From contig OV121081.1 in NCBI GenBank assembly GCA_921293015.1, positions 46,711,877 to 46,775,876 on the forward strand: a DNA stretch of 64,000 nucleotides, in the 5' to 3' direction. This DNA is from Phorcus lineatus (taxonomy: Eukaryota > Mollusca > Gastropoda > Trochida > Trochidae). The notes below the pieces were generated by a model. That model had not been told where the DNA came from. It did no database searches and saw only the letters and a program-made list of their open reading frames with translations. Shown here piece by piece: positions 1 to 11,838 of the stretch. Position 1 is the first letter of the stretch. Each line of letters opens with the position of its first letter. The position numbers and the translations under genes were made by a program.

Positions 1-473
1 GAAAAAGGGATAAAATATTTTTAAAAACCCAGAATATGATACAAATTCTTTTTTAAAAAACAGAATATGATATTGTCTTAAAACTCAATTGTATTCTAAT
101 TAAAGGTTATTATCCTTATTATTGTTATTTTCTTTTGATGTAATTTTAGCATTCCTTTTGATTGTATCAATTCATTTTTAAACAGAAAAGAACATTGAAG
201 AATCATTTGTGCTATTCTGGATAGCGTTATGGAAATAAGCATGCTACCACACCCCAGGAGGCTAATTTCAGTTTAATTAGTCATGATATTTCAGAACAAA
301 CATGGACGTCAATAAGAACAATATAGTCTGTGTTGCTTCCTTTTTAATACGATATGTTCTAAATAATGTAAACTATAATTGAGATTATATATTTGTACCT
401 TTAGGATTTCATTTGGTTTCAAAAACTGTCTTGATCGTGTAGCTTATTTGCTGTGATATTTTATTCTTCTGAT
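1..473. other. unassigned AT-rich DNA
   Basis: No open frame of note, RNA gene or recognisable repeat was seen here. The sequence is AT-rich with short A/T homopolymers, typical of the non-coding background of this window. Confidence 0.6.
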
Positions 474-572
474 GAGGTGAGGTGAGATGATTTGGGGTTT
501 AACACCGTTTTCACGAGTAGTTCACTTACATCATGGTTACGAGCATTATTGCAAGGAGAAAGTCATCAATGT
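474..572 (-). repeat. SINE 3'-part fragment (copy 1)
   Basis: On the plus strand the segment reads GAGGTGAGGTGAGATG, then TTTAACACCGTTTTCA, then TTCACTTACATCATGGTTAC. This matches the low-coordinate ends of the fuller SINE copies at 5759-6046 and 8552-8864. Only the ~100-bp tail is present; the tRNA-like head is missing. All three copies lie in the same orientation, with heads to the right. A GGTGTTTAACGCCG-like tail is common in mollusc SINEs; that family link is from general knowledge. Confidence 0.6.
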
Positions 573-1119
573 TTTGAGTCAAAACTATAAAAGGTTTAAC
601 AATATCTGTTGGCTTTCCTCATAACTATCAGATGTTTACTGTTTAATACGTTTCGAAGGTATAATTAAGGAGAATGGTGAATACGAAACATTTAGCAAAT
701 ACAGGCAACACTGATGTTGAAACAATCGTTAATCTGTCTCCTGTTTCTCTTAATGATTAATATCTGTTATTGCTTTAATTGTTGAACATTGTGTGACAAA
801 AACATTTTTTTGTCTTCATACTTTCCATATTTGTGAAACAAAACAAAATTAGTATCATACAACAGTTAATTGATACACCTTCCTCGAAGCAACTTCTTAT
901 ATAATTAAAACTATACATTTCATTGAAGGAAATCTTCCATATTTACTTGAGCATTTGCGAAATGTATTTGTCTCTTGTTTGATCTGTTTGAAGAGTACGA
1001 TGTGGACACAAGAGCAATCAGTTTTTGATTTTGCAGGAAAGTTATTTCTTTTAATAGGACTGTTTCGTGATTTTTGTTGTTTCAAATCATAAAGTTAACA
1101 GTTTAAACGTTTCATGATA
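573..1119. other. unassigned AT-rich DNA
   Basis: No gene or recognised repeat was seen. Short open frames on either strand have no recognisable motifs and are expected by chance. Confidence 0.5.
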
Positions 1120-1480
1120 TATATGACGCTACTGTCACCCAATCACAAACATCGTGTTTTAACAGAAACTGAATCAACTATATTCAGAGCAATAACAAAG
1201 GATGTCATTTGTTACTGTTTTGTGAGTCATGACAATGAGAAAACTATCCAGTTGCCAGAGAAAGCGTCCATAGTTCTCCAGATATTTCCAGAACTTCATT
1301 AGACTAAGGCTGTCAATATAAGCAATGGTTTACAATGCTTCCCCGTAATCAGAAATATAAATTTTTTTGGAAACAGTGATCATGCAGAAAAGAATACCTC
1401 AATGTTCTTTACATGAAGAAATAAAAATATGTACTTGGAAAAAGTGCAATTGATATAATATTAAATAACTGATTAAAGAC
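1120..1480. repeat. duplicated non-coding block U1a
   Basis: This block resembles 9160-9480 and 14390-14670 in the same order and orientation. Shared landmarks are a 'gtgagtcatgac ... gagaaaactatccagttgccaga' type segment, a 'ctgtcaa.a.gacta' segment, and a 'gaa.acaatactttaatgtt' type segment near the end. Divergence is high and there is no shared reading frame, so it looks like an old non-coding duplication rather than an exon. It is the first block of tandem unit U1. Confidence 0.5.
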
Positions 1481-4131
1481 ATTCAGTTATAAATAAACTT
1501 ATATCGTGAAAAACATTATATAAGCCACATGGAGTTCATATTTATTGATATGCATTGTTTTGGACATTGACGTATAGTCTGTCTTCTGGGATCTAATTTT
1601 TGTAAGGGAAACATTGAATGATCGACTTTGCTGGGTTTTTTTGCGAAAGTTGCAGGGATGCATTACAATGATATTGTGATTTGTTGTATGTGTACTCAAA
1701 GTTCAGAATGAAAATGTGACATAACTGATGTAAGGCTTCTGAAGACTAATGCTTTCAACAATTCAATGTGGAACTTTACAGGGCAAAGCTACGAGTTACC
1801 AAAAAAATAGAATTTATTTCATACATAGAATGACATAAATGCTACACAAACCAATTTTCATTTCCAATATCGTATTTTCCATACCACTCTCAGAGAAAGT
1901 CTATTCTATAAATAAAACATAACATAACATAAAACGAAACAGGCTTACATGTAAGTATGATTTATATTGTATTACACATAGGAAATTGATTTTCCATTTT
2001 TCAAAAATATAGGATTATGAGTGCAAAGGATTGCCTGTTTATTTGAAAAGAATCCATAGTCGAAATATACATCGTAAAATAAGGTAATATTTAATCAATC
2101 TACGGTACACAAATGAAATTGCCTAGCCTTACCTGGAATCTTCGCTGAAAAAATTATCTGAAATTGAAATTGAATTAATCCAATATTATTCTAAGTTTAT
2201 GTATGTTAAGTTAACGAATACACAATTGCAAACCAAGTTAGTTTCTTAAAAAATAGTAATCTTATATATAACTAATGCTGCTTAGTTTATCTATTCTATG
2301 TTATTAAAAAAAGGTTTGATACAAGCAAGAGGACACAAAGAAAACAGTTTGAATGAATTATTTTATAGCGTGAAATATGAATAAAATAGTTAAAACATAC
2401 TTTCAGTGTTTTACAATTTGAGGTTGAATTATGACACTAAATGCTACAAAGGTGGTAGGTTTTAAGTGTTAAATTCGTGTCTAGATTTTTTTTCGCAAAA
2501 TTGATTTGTCCTGATTGAGATGTTTGATGACGTTGTTGATACTAAACAAAATGTATGTTTAGAGAGAGACCTGGCATCACTTCATTTACACGACTGTAAC
2601 CAGTATGTCCATTACATTTCACTATCATTTATTTATTACTTATGGATCTGTCCATCAAACTGATAAATTTTGTCAAACAAGAATCTCAGTAGGATGTTAA
2701 GTAGATTCGTAATGACATTTCAATTAACCGATGCCCTAAACCTCTTGTCTAAGCGTTTCACTTCGTGCGTGAACATCAGCAGTTTGGTTCTCACAGAGGA
2801 CATTTGTTTTTCTTGGAGGTTTATGATGTCAGAGCTCATATCACTCGTATAAATGTAGTAAAGATTAAATGAAAAAAATACAAGCTTTGCTCTTGCACAT
2901 GACGCATTCTGGTAGGAAGTAATTCATTTAGATCTTTAATAAAAAAACAATTCTTCTTTTGAAAAATCATTCATTTGCGATCATTGGAATTCAATACGTT
3001 AATTAAACGCTTCCCTTTGCTTTGAAGGCTTTATTAAAGTTATCACTGACAAAATTTGATATTAGGTCTCTTTTGTTGAAACGGTGTTTTTCCGGAATTT
3101 GCGATTTTAACGGTTCAAAGTGCTTTCACTAGAGAATTTTGTCTAAAAGGCAGACACTAAAATTTGACCAGTTGGTTTGAAAGATGGAATTAGTCACATT
3201 ACAACTATCAATATTCACCTTCATTTCTCAATACAATGTAACATGTTTTTTTACACTAAAATACACAAATTTAAATGCGAATACAAAAGAAGCGAAACGT
3301 ATTCAAAATAAAAATTCCTTTAATGATAGTAATTTCTTGATACGGAGTTCTACAAAAATGGACTAATGAAGCTGTTATATTATAATTTCTATGCCATTCC
3401 ACGAACTGTCTGATTTACCCCCGTAGTTTTGGACAAATAGCAATTTGTTTGTGTAGAGGAACTGATAGCATGATTGAATATTGCCCTTAATAGCGAATGT
3501 GTCAAAAAATATATATAAGCTTTTGATTCTTTGCATGTGTAAAAGGTGTCAAGAAAGGAAGTTGATTGATATTTAGACAATTTAAATTTTTTGTTTAACT
3601 ATACAATGTAGAATTTTCAGGCTGTAACAGCGAACTACAAAAAGTTTCTTTCACTGTTTCAAAACAAAACAATGGTTGAAAAAAAAGTTAATTTACACGA
3701 TGACAGAGTTTGAAACTTCTGTAAATAATATTGTAGTTTTGTTACAGCGCTAAAAGCAAATTCAATCAAATATATTTAATGTCATTTATGCAACTTTTTG
3801 TTATCAAAGCAGACATCTGTCTAGTTGTCAAAAACAATAATGAAAATTGATCATACTTTGATATTTGAAATTCATTTATTCTAATATGGATATGAATTGT
3901 GTAAGGGCTTTTGTAGATTTAATACCTAAATGTTTTGTTATATAGTAAATCTCAATATCCTTTATGTAATTTTTTCGAAATTACATCATTTAAAGACTTT
4001 TCCAAATATGGTTGCGATAATAGAGTTAAGAATAGAATACATTTTCGCATAACATTTAATGTCTCTTCTTCCACAGTTTCATAACTCATGATTCTAATTA
4101 TATAGAAAACTCGGTTGCTAATTTTGTAGCA
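1481..4131. other. unassigned AT-rich DNA
   Basis: This 2.6 kb is AT-rich with many short poly-A/T runs. Open frames of about 60 codons at 2670-2852 and 3184-3366 lack motifs, splice context or compositional change. No RNA gene or mobile element was recognised. Confidence 0.5.
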
Positions 4132-4609
4132 GTTTTAAAGTATAATAAAACATTTAAAATAGATGGACAGTAAGAGATAAAATGGAAGCAAGGAAACGAA
4201 AAATTTATACTGATTAAACAACTGTAGTCAATACGGTGACGAAATCAATATAACACTATTGGTATATACATGAAGTAAAAGTTGATAAAAAAAACACGAA
4301 TACAAAAATATAAAATAACATTTGCTGACGTCTTAAAAGTATTTTAAACAGTTTTGGCACATACATGTATATCTATAAGATCTTCTGAGCTTAAACATGA
4401 ACGATTACTTAATAGAATTGATCATGACGTTTTGGATTTCTTTTCAGACCTAGCTTAGCTGCTTCATCTTGACCTGCAACTAATTCGAAGCTTGATATGA
4501 TTAAACCTGTAAAGACAAACTCTGTTTCGGACATTGTACTTTTTTAAAAGTTTAATAAAATATTCAAAATAAATGGACAGGAAGAAATCAAATGAAAGCA
4601 AGGAAACGA
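4132..4609. repeat. direct duplication of ~68 bp, ~410 bp apart
   Basis: Segments 4132-4200 and 4542-4609 align almost throughout. Both run from a 'tttaa.ataaaa' stretch through 'AT.GACAG.AAGA' to the shared AGCAAGGAAACGA. The ~340 bp between them carries no recognised feature. It is an imperfect local duplication with no coding potential. Confidence 0.65.
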
Positions 4610-4909
4610 TCAGAATTACTAGTACTGCTGCATAACAACTATAGATTTTTTATATTGTGTGACATCAGTTTTAAACTCATGTCGAAATCAATTTAATGAA
4701 TTTTAGAAGTTTATGTTAAAGATTTTTTGAGGGATAGCCAACCATTTAAACATAAGTCATTTAAGATCACCAGGAACTAAAGTATTTTAGATATACTGAT
4801 GGCTGTCTTAATACTAATATAGAGGTAGAGTAAAGTTCATGGACTTTTGCCTTTCTCTAGCATTTGGCCGCAAGCCAAGTGTAGACTATGTGTAGTATTT
4901 CAATCTAAA

Positions 4910-5758
4910 TGTAAGTATACATTAGGGACCGGAGGTAAACATCTTGTGCTAATGTATTGTGAGATGTGCCTCCTCCGATGATATAGCACTTACACCACAT
5001 TTGATAAAATCCACATCTTTAATTTTAGCCCTTTTAGTATCAAAATTATTGATTCTAAATCCATCAAAATTCATTAGAATTAGAATCTTGTATAATTTGA
5101 GTTGGTATCGCTACACCTTAAGTTGTCATGGATGGATATCCGAATACTTGAAACAGTTTAAATATTTGAAATGTTGATAAAATAGAAGAAGTGACAGTTA
5201 CTCTAAAAAGGCTTTAATCTAAAAAAATCACACTAAACTCGTAGCTTTTACAAATGCGTCCTCAACATTAATTTCAATATCTTCGAATTTTTTAACATAA
5301 GAGTATTAAAACTGCGAAAAAGAAATTTTTAAAAATGCACATAAACAGAATGTTTACTTAGATGACACATAAAATATATTTGTATAAAGAAAACATGTCT
5401 AAGTGGGTATCTCCAAAAAGAAAAATATGAATAAATTTGTATTTTAATTAATAATTAAATTCAATGAGACATCAGTAAATATTTTTTATTTTGGTTGTCC
5501 ATGATTAAATCAGATATATATTCATTTCGTATATCTATCATGAGTGCTTATTTCAGAAGATTTCTGTTACGTAAATAAATATTCATATATATATAACACT
5601 TCATTTTTACAATCGGCAAGACCACTCTTTGAGTCGAAGTATTTTGGCTATTTCAGCTTGGTCAGCTTGATGCCTCTGCAGTTCGGCTCAGCGCTTTCCT
5701 CTTCAATTTCTTCCTAGATCTATTCCTTCAGACTAGCACATAGCAGCACTATGAAGTA
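4910..5758. repeat. duplicated non-coding block U1b
   Basis: Two parts match U3. Segment 4950-5110 resembles 16700-16860, sharing 'gatgtgc.tcc', 'tcaaaattattga' and 'aatccatc.'. Segment 5490-5740 resembles 17670-17990 and, in part, 11690-11838, sharing 'ccatgat.aaa', an ATATATC stretch, and 'tcttc..tt...cttcagac..gc'. The order is conserved between units. A SINE follows directly. Confidence 0.6.
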
Positions 5759-6046
5759 AGGTGAGTTGGTGTTTAACGCCGCTTTCAAGATTATTTCACT
5801 TATATCGCGGCTGCTAGTATCATTGCAGGAAGAAAGCCCGCAACACCATTGATGCTATGCATTGCGGTGAAACCTGCGGGCATCGGCTGGAACTAGCGAA
5901 CCACGGGTGGTACTGCGCTGCTGAATTTCAGTGTAGCATTGCACCCAAACCTGACTGCGTGTAGAACAGTCCTCCCTGGCGGGATTCGAACCACGCACCT
6001 TCTGATCCGAAGTCGATCGCGCTAACCACTGCGCTATCCCGCCCCC
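5759..6046 (-). repeat. tRNA-derived SINE, near full length (copy 2)
   Basis: Read on the minus strand, the element starts with a tRNA-like head (box A TAGCGCAGTGGTTAGCGC, box B GGTTCGAATCC). It continues through a ~170-bp body and ends in GCGGCGTTAAACACCAACTC without poly-A. An AGCAGCAC direct repeat at 5742-5749 and 6047-6054 is a candidate target-site duplication. Box A and box B look intact, so Pol III could in principle recognise it. Apparent open frames across it are frames through the SINE, not genes. It resembles mollusc tRNA-SINEs in layout. Confidence 0.8.
5978..6043 (-). other. tRNA-like SINE head (not a cellular tRNA gene)
   Basis: The acceptor arms GGCGGGA and TCCCGCC pair perfectly. 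The D arm is GCGC/GCGC, and box B GGTTCGAATCC lies in the expected place. The middle reads CGACTTCGGATCAGAAGG, close to the anticodon arm of tRNA-Arg(UCG), but the 5' side of that stem is altered. The head continues directly into SINE body sequence shared with two other copies, so it is a retroposon promoter rather than a tRNA gene. Confidence 0.7.
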
Positions 6047-7990
6047 AGCAGCACAATAGGTCAGTTGGTAAGTAAAGGTTGCGTCTGCTATAATCACTCT
6101 GAATCATCGACATTTTTTTAAAATGTCATAATTTTACGTATTCTAATGTTCTTTACACACAAGAATGATTTTAAAGTTAGAAAAGGCATCGTTTTTTATT
6201 TGGTTGAACAAAAATTCATTGATGCATGTTACATAAAGCTTGTTTACACCATATAGTAAGTCCGTACTGTAAACACTTAGAAGTAAAAAACTCATTTTTC
6301 CTGAGCTAAATATTTACTGCTGTGGACACTGGGGAATTTATATATTACCTCGTTGTAAATCAATGTTAACTGATTGCTGATAATGTCAGGGTTTACATTT
6401 ATTCCATTAAGTGAGGCATAAAAATACATTACTAATGCTGTATCGCTCTCATGGTTCATATCTGTCTAATTGATCATAGGACATTCCACTAAAACAGATG
6501 TCAATAGGGGATATTAAAGTAACTCTAAGCAGGTGATAAATGCACTGTACAGTATGCGCGTATTTACGTAGTGGAATATTATTCAACAAGGCCAGACACC
6601 TTTGGTAAAGAACGCACTTCTGTTTTTCATAGCGTGTAATATCTTAAACAAAATACAACCGTTTGGTGACGATTTACCTCCTGTTTTTAAATGTAATTAT
6701 AAGTTTAGAAATGTGTGTGTGTGTGGTGCCCATGAGAAAATGTAGGATCATCAAATCTCTCCTGAGGATAAGATTCTGAAACTTTTCAGTTATAGTCAGT
6801 TATATATTCACGTGAACAGAATCAAAATTCATCCGATCAAGTGTTGTGTTTCAATCCTTTTTCATCTTTACTTGTCAGAGTTGAACAGAATGAACGGCTG
6901 AATGGTCTTGAAGGAGAGGAACTGATCCCAGAATTTACCTTTGAAAATAGAAACATTTGGAATTTTCTTTTGAAAACACCCAGGACTGTTTAAACAGAAC
7001 CTTGTACTTTCAACAAGTTCTGAAATAGTAAGTATGTAATCATGAAATACAGAGAGTACATGATTATGTTGTATCTACAAAATACCAATGTGGATGATAT
7101 TTCAATTAACTTAGATACATAGCCTCATGCCGATTAATGACTTTTCTTTTCATCAGATATTACTTCTGAATATCATTATTGCTTCCTACATTAAGGTAAA
7201 CATACTGACAATAGAAAAGTGATGTTAAGCTGTTTACAACTCGTTTAGAAGACCTGTCATAAATGATGTAAGGGTTTTGATTAGGTAAATGTTGCTTATT
7301 ATTTTGTAAACACCTTACCTCAAGTTAGTTTAGTTTACTTGTATCTATCATGTCTTTTTATGATTTTTAGATTCTTGTACATGTACGACAAGAGTTTCGC
7401 ATTTTGTGAGGATGGCCCTGCAAATTGAGCTTTAAAATGTCTGAGATGATGTCTGTTTGTATGTTTATGAAGGACAGCTGTTCTACTACATACCATGCTC
7501 TTAAAAACACGTGATTGCTCAATGATGTGTTTACGCATATAGACTTTGTAGTTTTCTATGACCGGAAATATCTCTAATCTTTCTTATGTTTAATTACTAC
7601 TTAAACAATTGTGTATGAGGTCTTACAGAAAAATGGTTAAAAGAGACTTTAATTTGTGAGTAATAGCGTGGTTTACCCCATCTTGACAAGAGGGAGTTAG
7701 AGATACTTATTTGTACTGTTGTTACGATATTGTCTGATTACACACAAATCTGTGGCCACCATGCCACCACGTCTAGTAATTTGATATTAAACATTATGTC
7801 TTAAGTCAATAAGAGATATCTTGAGCAGTCAACTTCCTTAAGCTAGTTTTATTGAATTCTGAACTGCCTTTTGCCATATCAGACACATGGGGCAGAGTTC
7901 CAGTGCTTGATTTGTAGATAACCTCTATTCAAGATAAGCTAATAGAACGGCATACAGATAAAATATTTCAATGGAAATAATTTTATTCTG
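6047..7990. repeat. duplicated non-coding block U1c-d
   Basis: This is collinear with parts of U3. Segment 6345-6530 matches 19350-19545 very closely. The following stretch to ~6790 matches 19580-19830 more loosely (a GT-rich patch, 'ATGGTGACC'-like, 'CTC.TTTGAGGATAA'). Segment 7790-7960 matches 22942-23130, sharing 'GAGATATC', 'ATATCAGACACATGGG' and 'GAACGGCATACAGAT'. No reading frame is shared. A short (GT)n run lies at about 6711-6724. Confidence 0.65.
6359..6406. other. 48-bp segment identical to 19386-19433
   Basis: Within an otherwise diverged duplication, 48 consecutive bases are identical between the two copies, from ATCAATGTTAACTG to TTTACATTTATTCCA. The core can fold into an imperfect hairpin (ATGTTAACTGA against TCAGGGTTTACAT). 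Function is unknown. It could be constrained DNA, a small RNA or the product of gene conversion. Confidence 0.6.
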
Positions 7991-8551
7991 ACTTTCACAT
8001 ACAATTTTACTAATTTGCTCCCTTCCTACGATTCTGGAAATTGATTTTTGTGGCTGATTATTTTAAAGAATCCTACATCGAATACTCTTATTATACTCAC
8101 ATGCGTATTATCTACTTATCAGTAACTGTTTTAGTGAATAAACAGAATAGGTAGAATTAGTGGGCTGTTTAATCAAATATCTGCCATATAAAAACAGAAC
8201 ATAACTGAATAAAATTACAATTATTTTGATTGATAACAGTTAGCCTTATCTTGCATTGTTCACAAAAACAGGCAATCGTAGGCAGGAGGCTATATATCAT
8301 TTAAGGGCATACACAAATATTGAATATATCGATATCGAACAGCGCCATAATACATGACGTCTCATGTGACGTCATACACAAAATAAGTACTTCTTCTTCT
8401 CGTGACTACTAACAGCAATATTTCAGCTAGTTAACACGTAGATGTTTCCAACCAAAGACATTGACAGATAAGCAAATGGAGGGAAAGAAAGAAAAATAGG
8501 GAAGATAGTGCAGATTTGTAAAGACTCTAACCGTACATCTCTTTAGATTGG
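7991..8551. other. unassigned DNA
   Basis: No gene was seen. The only notable feature is a pair of TGACGTCA-like sites at 8354-8375, listed separately. Confidence 0.5.
8354..8375. promoter_or_regulatory. paired CRE-like sites
   Basis: ATGACGTC and TGACGTCAT occur within 22 bp as an inverted pair. TGACGTCA is the cAMP-response-element consensus bound by CREB/ATF bZIP proteins. There is no adjacent gene, so use as an enhancer is only a possibility. Confidence 0.25.
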
Positions 8552-8864
8552 GGGAGGTGAGAGGATTGGGGATTTAACACCGCTTTAAGAATATTTCACT
8601 TATATCATGGTTGCTAGTATTATTGAAAGAGGCAAGCCCGCAACAAACTTGTGGCTATGTATCGCGTTGAAAACTTCGAGAATCCGCTTTAATTAGAGAA
8701 CCATGGGAGGTACTGCACTGAATAAACTGCACTGTTATTCAGTGCAGCATTTAACTAAACTTTAATGCATGAAGGACAGTTCTCTACTGCAGACAAAATT
8801 GCCGAGCCCCAGAGGGGCCCCTTCATCCTAAGCCAAAAGCACTATCCACTGCGCTATCCAACCC
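8552..8864 (-). repeat. decayed SINE (copy 3)
   Basis: It aligns along its length with the SINE at 5759-6046. Shared parts include GGGATTTAACACCGCTTTA, ATTTCACTTATATCATGG, AAGCCCGCAACA, 'gaaccatgggaggtactgc', and at the head end 'CACTATCCACTGCGCTATCC' (reverse complement of box A). Box B has decayed and the tRNA fold is lost, so this copy is older or less constrained. Orientation is the same as copies 1 and 2. Confidence 0.7.
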
Positions 8865-9159
8865 TATACATATTCAGCTTTGTTTTACCTGCTGGAAACA
8901 TCCATGATCCCGCTGACGTAGCTCCTAGGGTCACATCCCTACACGGTACTGGGAGACGTGGAGTATTAACAAATGTATAAAGTAGCAAATATAAACTAAA
9001 ACGTATGCGACGGTAATTCAACCAAAACATGTTCTTAAAAATTCATTTCAATTTTGGACAGGTTTAGAAATTGAGAAATGTTGATGTTAATTGAGAACGG
9101 AAATAACCCATAGACTATAAACGTTGACACTAAACAATTAGGTATCTAGCCGCTAATCC

Positions 9160-9480
9160 ATCGGAAACACAATATTTTGATTAGGATTTGCGTGATCAAT
9201 GTGTCAATGATGAAAATGAAAGGGAGACCACCCAGCTACCAGACAATACGCGTCTATGATTACTTCAATTAGTCCGTTATTTCTGGAACTACAACGGACG
9301 TACGCTGTCAAGAAGACTAATGGATTTTATTGCTTCTCATGTAAACAGTTATTCTCTGCTGTAAACCATGTCCACACAGAAAACAATACTTTAATGTTTT
9401 CTTAATGTTGGAATTCGATATATATTGATGTTAAGCTGTCTCTGAAATCAACTACATGTACTGTAAGCAATGTCTGTTAT
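9160..9480. repeat. duplicated non-coding block U2a
   Basis: This is collinear with 1120-1480 and 14390-14670. A good landmark is ACAACGGACGTA.(C/T)CTGTCAA, shared with the 14.5-kb copy. Later, GAAAACAATACTTTAATGTT is close to the copy there. No open frame is conserved. Confidence 0.55.
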
Positions 9481-10903
9481 GAATTTATTTTAAGTATCGT
9501 CCGATAGTAAGTAATTTTATATATAAGCACTTGTGTAATTATAGTATATAAATAACACAAATTATACCCCGCTGACTTCATCGCAGGCTTTAAAGCAGTC
9601 GTTCCTTCAGTTCTCGAGTTTGATCCTTTTTCTCAAAATACTTATACGCGTATCAGCCGAACTTGACATACTTGGCAATTATATCCTCTCTAGGGTTCAA
9701 TCCCAATTACAATTTTCCTGCATTCACTTTTTGTTGTTTGTACGAAAGTTTCACTTTTCGAACTTAATAGCGGATATGGTGTACATTAGTAACACGTTTC
9801 AGCAGAAACCATTCCATCTTGGTTAATGAAACGTCGGCTGTTGGCACAACTAATGATACTCTTGATCAAAAATCCGATTCCGTAATATCAATTTTAACAG
9901 GAATCTGTTATTAGTTTTGGTGCAAATTACGTGTTAAGTTCTCTTAGAATCTAATAGATTGGTATTGAGAATGCTGATCGAGTTCAAAAACTGAAATCAC
10001 AATGGTACTTTTAAGTTTTGTTTTAGACCGGTACATAGATATGAAGATATTCTTGATCGAGTTCAAGAGCTATATCTGAACTGACACATTTCACTGACTT
10101 ACTGCCCTTGACCGTGGGAGTACGTGCTCACAGTTTTCTTGTTACATGTATCTAATGTAACATGTCAGTAAAAAAATTCAAATTCACCTATGTTACAATT
10201 AGCATTAGGACTTAAAGGTTGACTAAAAGATAAGGTTACATAATGGAAAGGTATAAATATCCAATTGGAAATATTGTGTTTTGTTATTCAATTCTTACAG
10301 GAAATTAAAGTGTTGTTTTCATTATTTACTTCCATAACACCGGTAGGCACATGTCTGATTTGTATTTCTTTATCTGTGTCCTTTGTAGGACTCAATTAAC
10401 ATTGTTTTATAAGCAGATAGGATTTTCTGATATTTACTAAATGACAAATGGTTATAACATGACTATGGGAGGCATTATATCCGCATTAACACCTCTACTT
10501 TGGTCAGGGAGAATTGAAACCCAACTAGAATGTGCTCATTTTGTTGCATTATACATGGAACGATAAACATGATTAGCATCAAAGCAACAGAAACACCTGC
10601 AGTAAACGGCCTATTATCAGTTTGTATAATGGTGAACTGGATATCCATCTGCAGGATTGATTTTAATCATTTGTGACAGCTAACATTCAAATTTAACTAC
10701 AACGAAATGTGTAAAGTTAAAAAATCACTCTAATGCTGTAAGAATTAAATGCTAGAATTATAAACCAAATAAATTAGAAATAGAATAAAATAAATCAGTG
10801 GGCAACAACTGTTGTCAGTGACTATGTTAAACCTTATTTATATGTAGCGCGCAGAAAATAATTCTTTGATAGGCATACTAGCTAGCTATAGAAGGTGATG
10901 AGA
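9481..10903. other. unassigned DNA
   Basis: No convincing gene, RNA or transposon was seen. A 68-codon open frame at 9620-9826 has no recognisable motif. Two 'GATCGAGTTCAA' phrases at ~9977 and ~10055 hint at a small internal duplication but are too short to call. Confidence 0.45.
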
Positions 10904-11096
10904 TATAACGATGTGAACAATTTTTATGGATAAACAACTTCTTTAGTCTGTGGAAGCGACGTGTCGACTTATATTCTAATTTCTTTCGACATAGATTCTA
11001 TAATGTTGTTGTCAAGCAAGTCAGAATCTATGTCGAAACGTCGCTTCCACAGAATAAAGAAGTTGCTTATCCATAAAAATTGTCCTTATCGTTATA
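10904..11096. mobile_element. foldback (long inverted repeat) MITE
   Basis: The left arm 10904-10999 and right arm 11023-11096 are inverted copies around a 23-bp loop. Shared arm phrases include ACAATTTTTATGGATAA, CAACTTCTTTA, CTGTGGAAGCGACGT and TCGACATAGATTCT. The left arm carries ~22 extra bases, a partial re-copy of its inner end. Outer ends are TATAACGAT/ATCGTTATA, and no clear target duplication could be fixed. There is no coding capacity. The whole would form a long hairpin as RNA or single-stranded DNA. Confidence 0.8.
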
Positions 11097-11689
11097 CGTG
11101 CAGTAAATAGGAAATACTTTCTTATGTGCACTAAGTAAACAAAAAAGACTGATATAAAAAAACGTTTACATGGAATTATAATTCCGTTAAAGTGAGGGGG
11201 TAGGGGGTGGGGGGATGTCGCGTATGCATTCAGAAAGCCGTAAGTGGTACATGATTGCTGTTTATGTAAGAATAATGCTATTATAAATTGTGTAATTTAT
11301 GTATTAGTAGAATTTAGATACATCCAGTTGTATTTAGTGTTCAGTTAAACCTTTCACAAACACCATAAAGCACAAGGTACAACCGATTCTAAATAGATGG
11401 ATGTAAATAACGTAAAATGAATTAATAGACACACTTCAAGGTGGATACTTTGTAGTCTTAACCCGCTTAATATCCCAAAGCTTAAACATACAATGATGAT
11501 GCCTTTATAAAGGTCTCTTGATAACATTTAAAGAAGTGTATTTGTAAAGCTTACGATTGGTACTAGATGAATAGAATAATTGTTGAAAACTAGACGCTTT
11601 TGAAAGATTAAACATAAATGTTTCATAGAGATTAACATTTCTAGCAGGGTATATCCTCAAAGAATAAATACGAGGCTATTCCTACTCAC
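11097..11689. other. unassigned DNA
   Basis: There is a short G-rich patch near 11196-11216 and otherwise AT-rich sequence. No gene or recognised element was seen. Confidence 0.45.
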
Positions 11690-11838
11690 ATTACGAGCAT
11701 AACTAGACATCAGTTAATCAATAATTTCATTTCATGGTTTACATGATAAGAATGGATATAGATATTGGATATATTATGTCTGTACTAATATAAGAACATT
11801 TCTATTATGTAGCTGAAATTCTATCAAAATTCCACTTT
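11690..11838. repeat. duplicated non-coding block U2b
   Basis: It resembles 17640-17790 and, more loosely, 5490-5600. Shared landmarks are 'ATGGTTTACATGATAA.AATGGATATA', 'TATTATGTCTGT' and 'CTA.TATGTAGCT.AAATTC.ATCAA'. It is the middle member of the three-unit array and is cut off by a poly-G tract. Confidence 0.55.

Noticed and set aside
5978..6043. Possible functional tRNA-Arg gene
   Set aside because: The anticodon stem is mispaired, and the sequence runs directly into SINE body shared with two other copies.
5855..6113. Overlapping 60-80 codon frames with a SAVVSAIDFGSEGAWFES-like peptide
   Set aside because: They are read-through of the SINE tRNA-like head; such peptides are common false genes in repeat-rich genomes.
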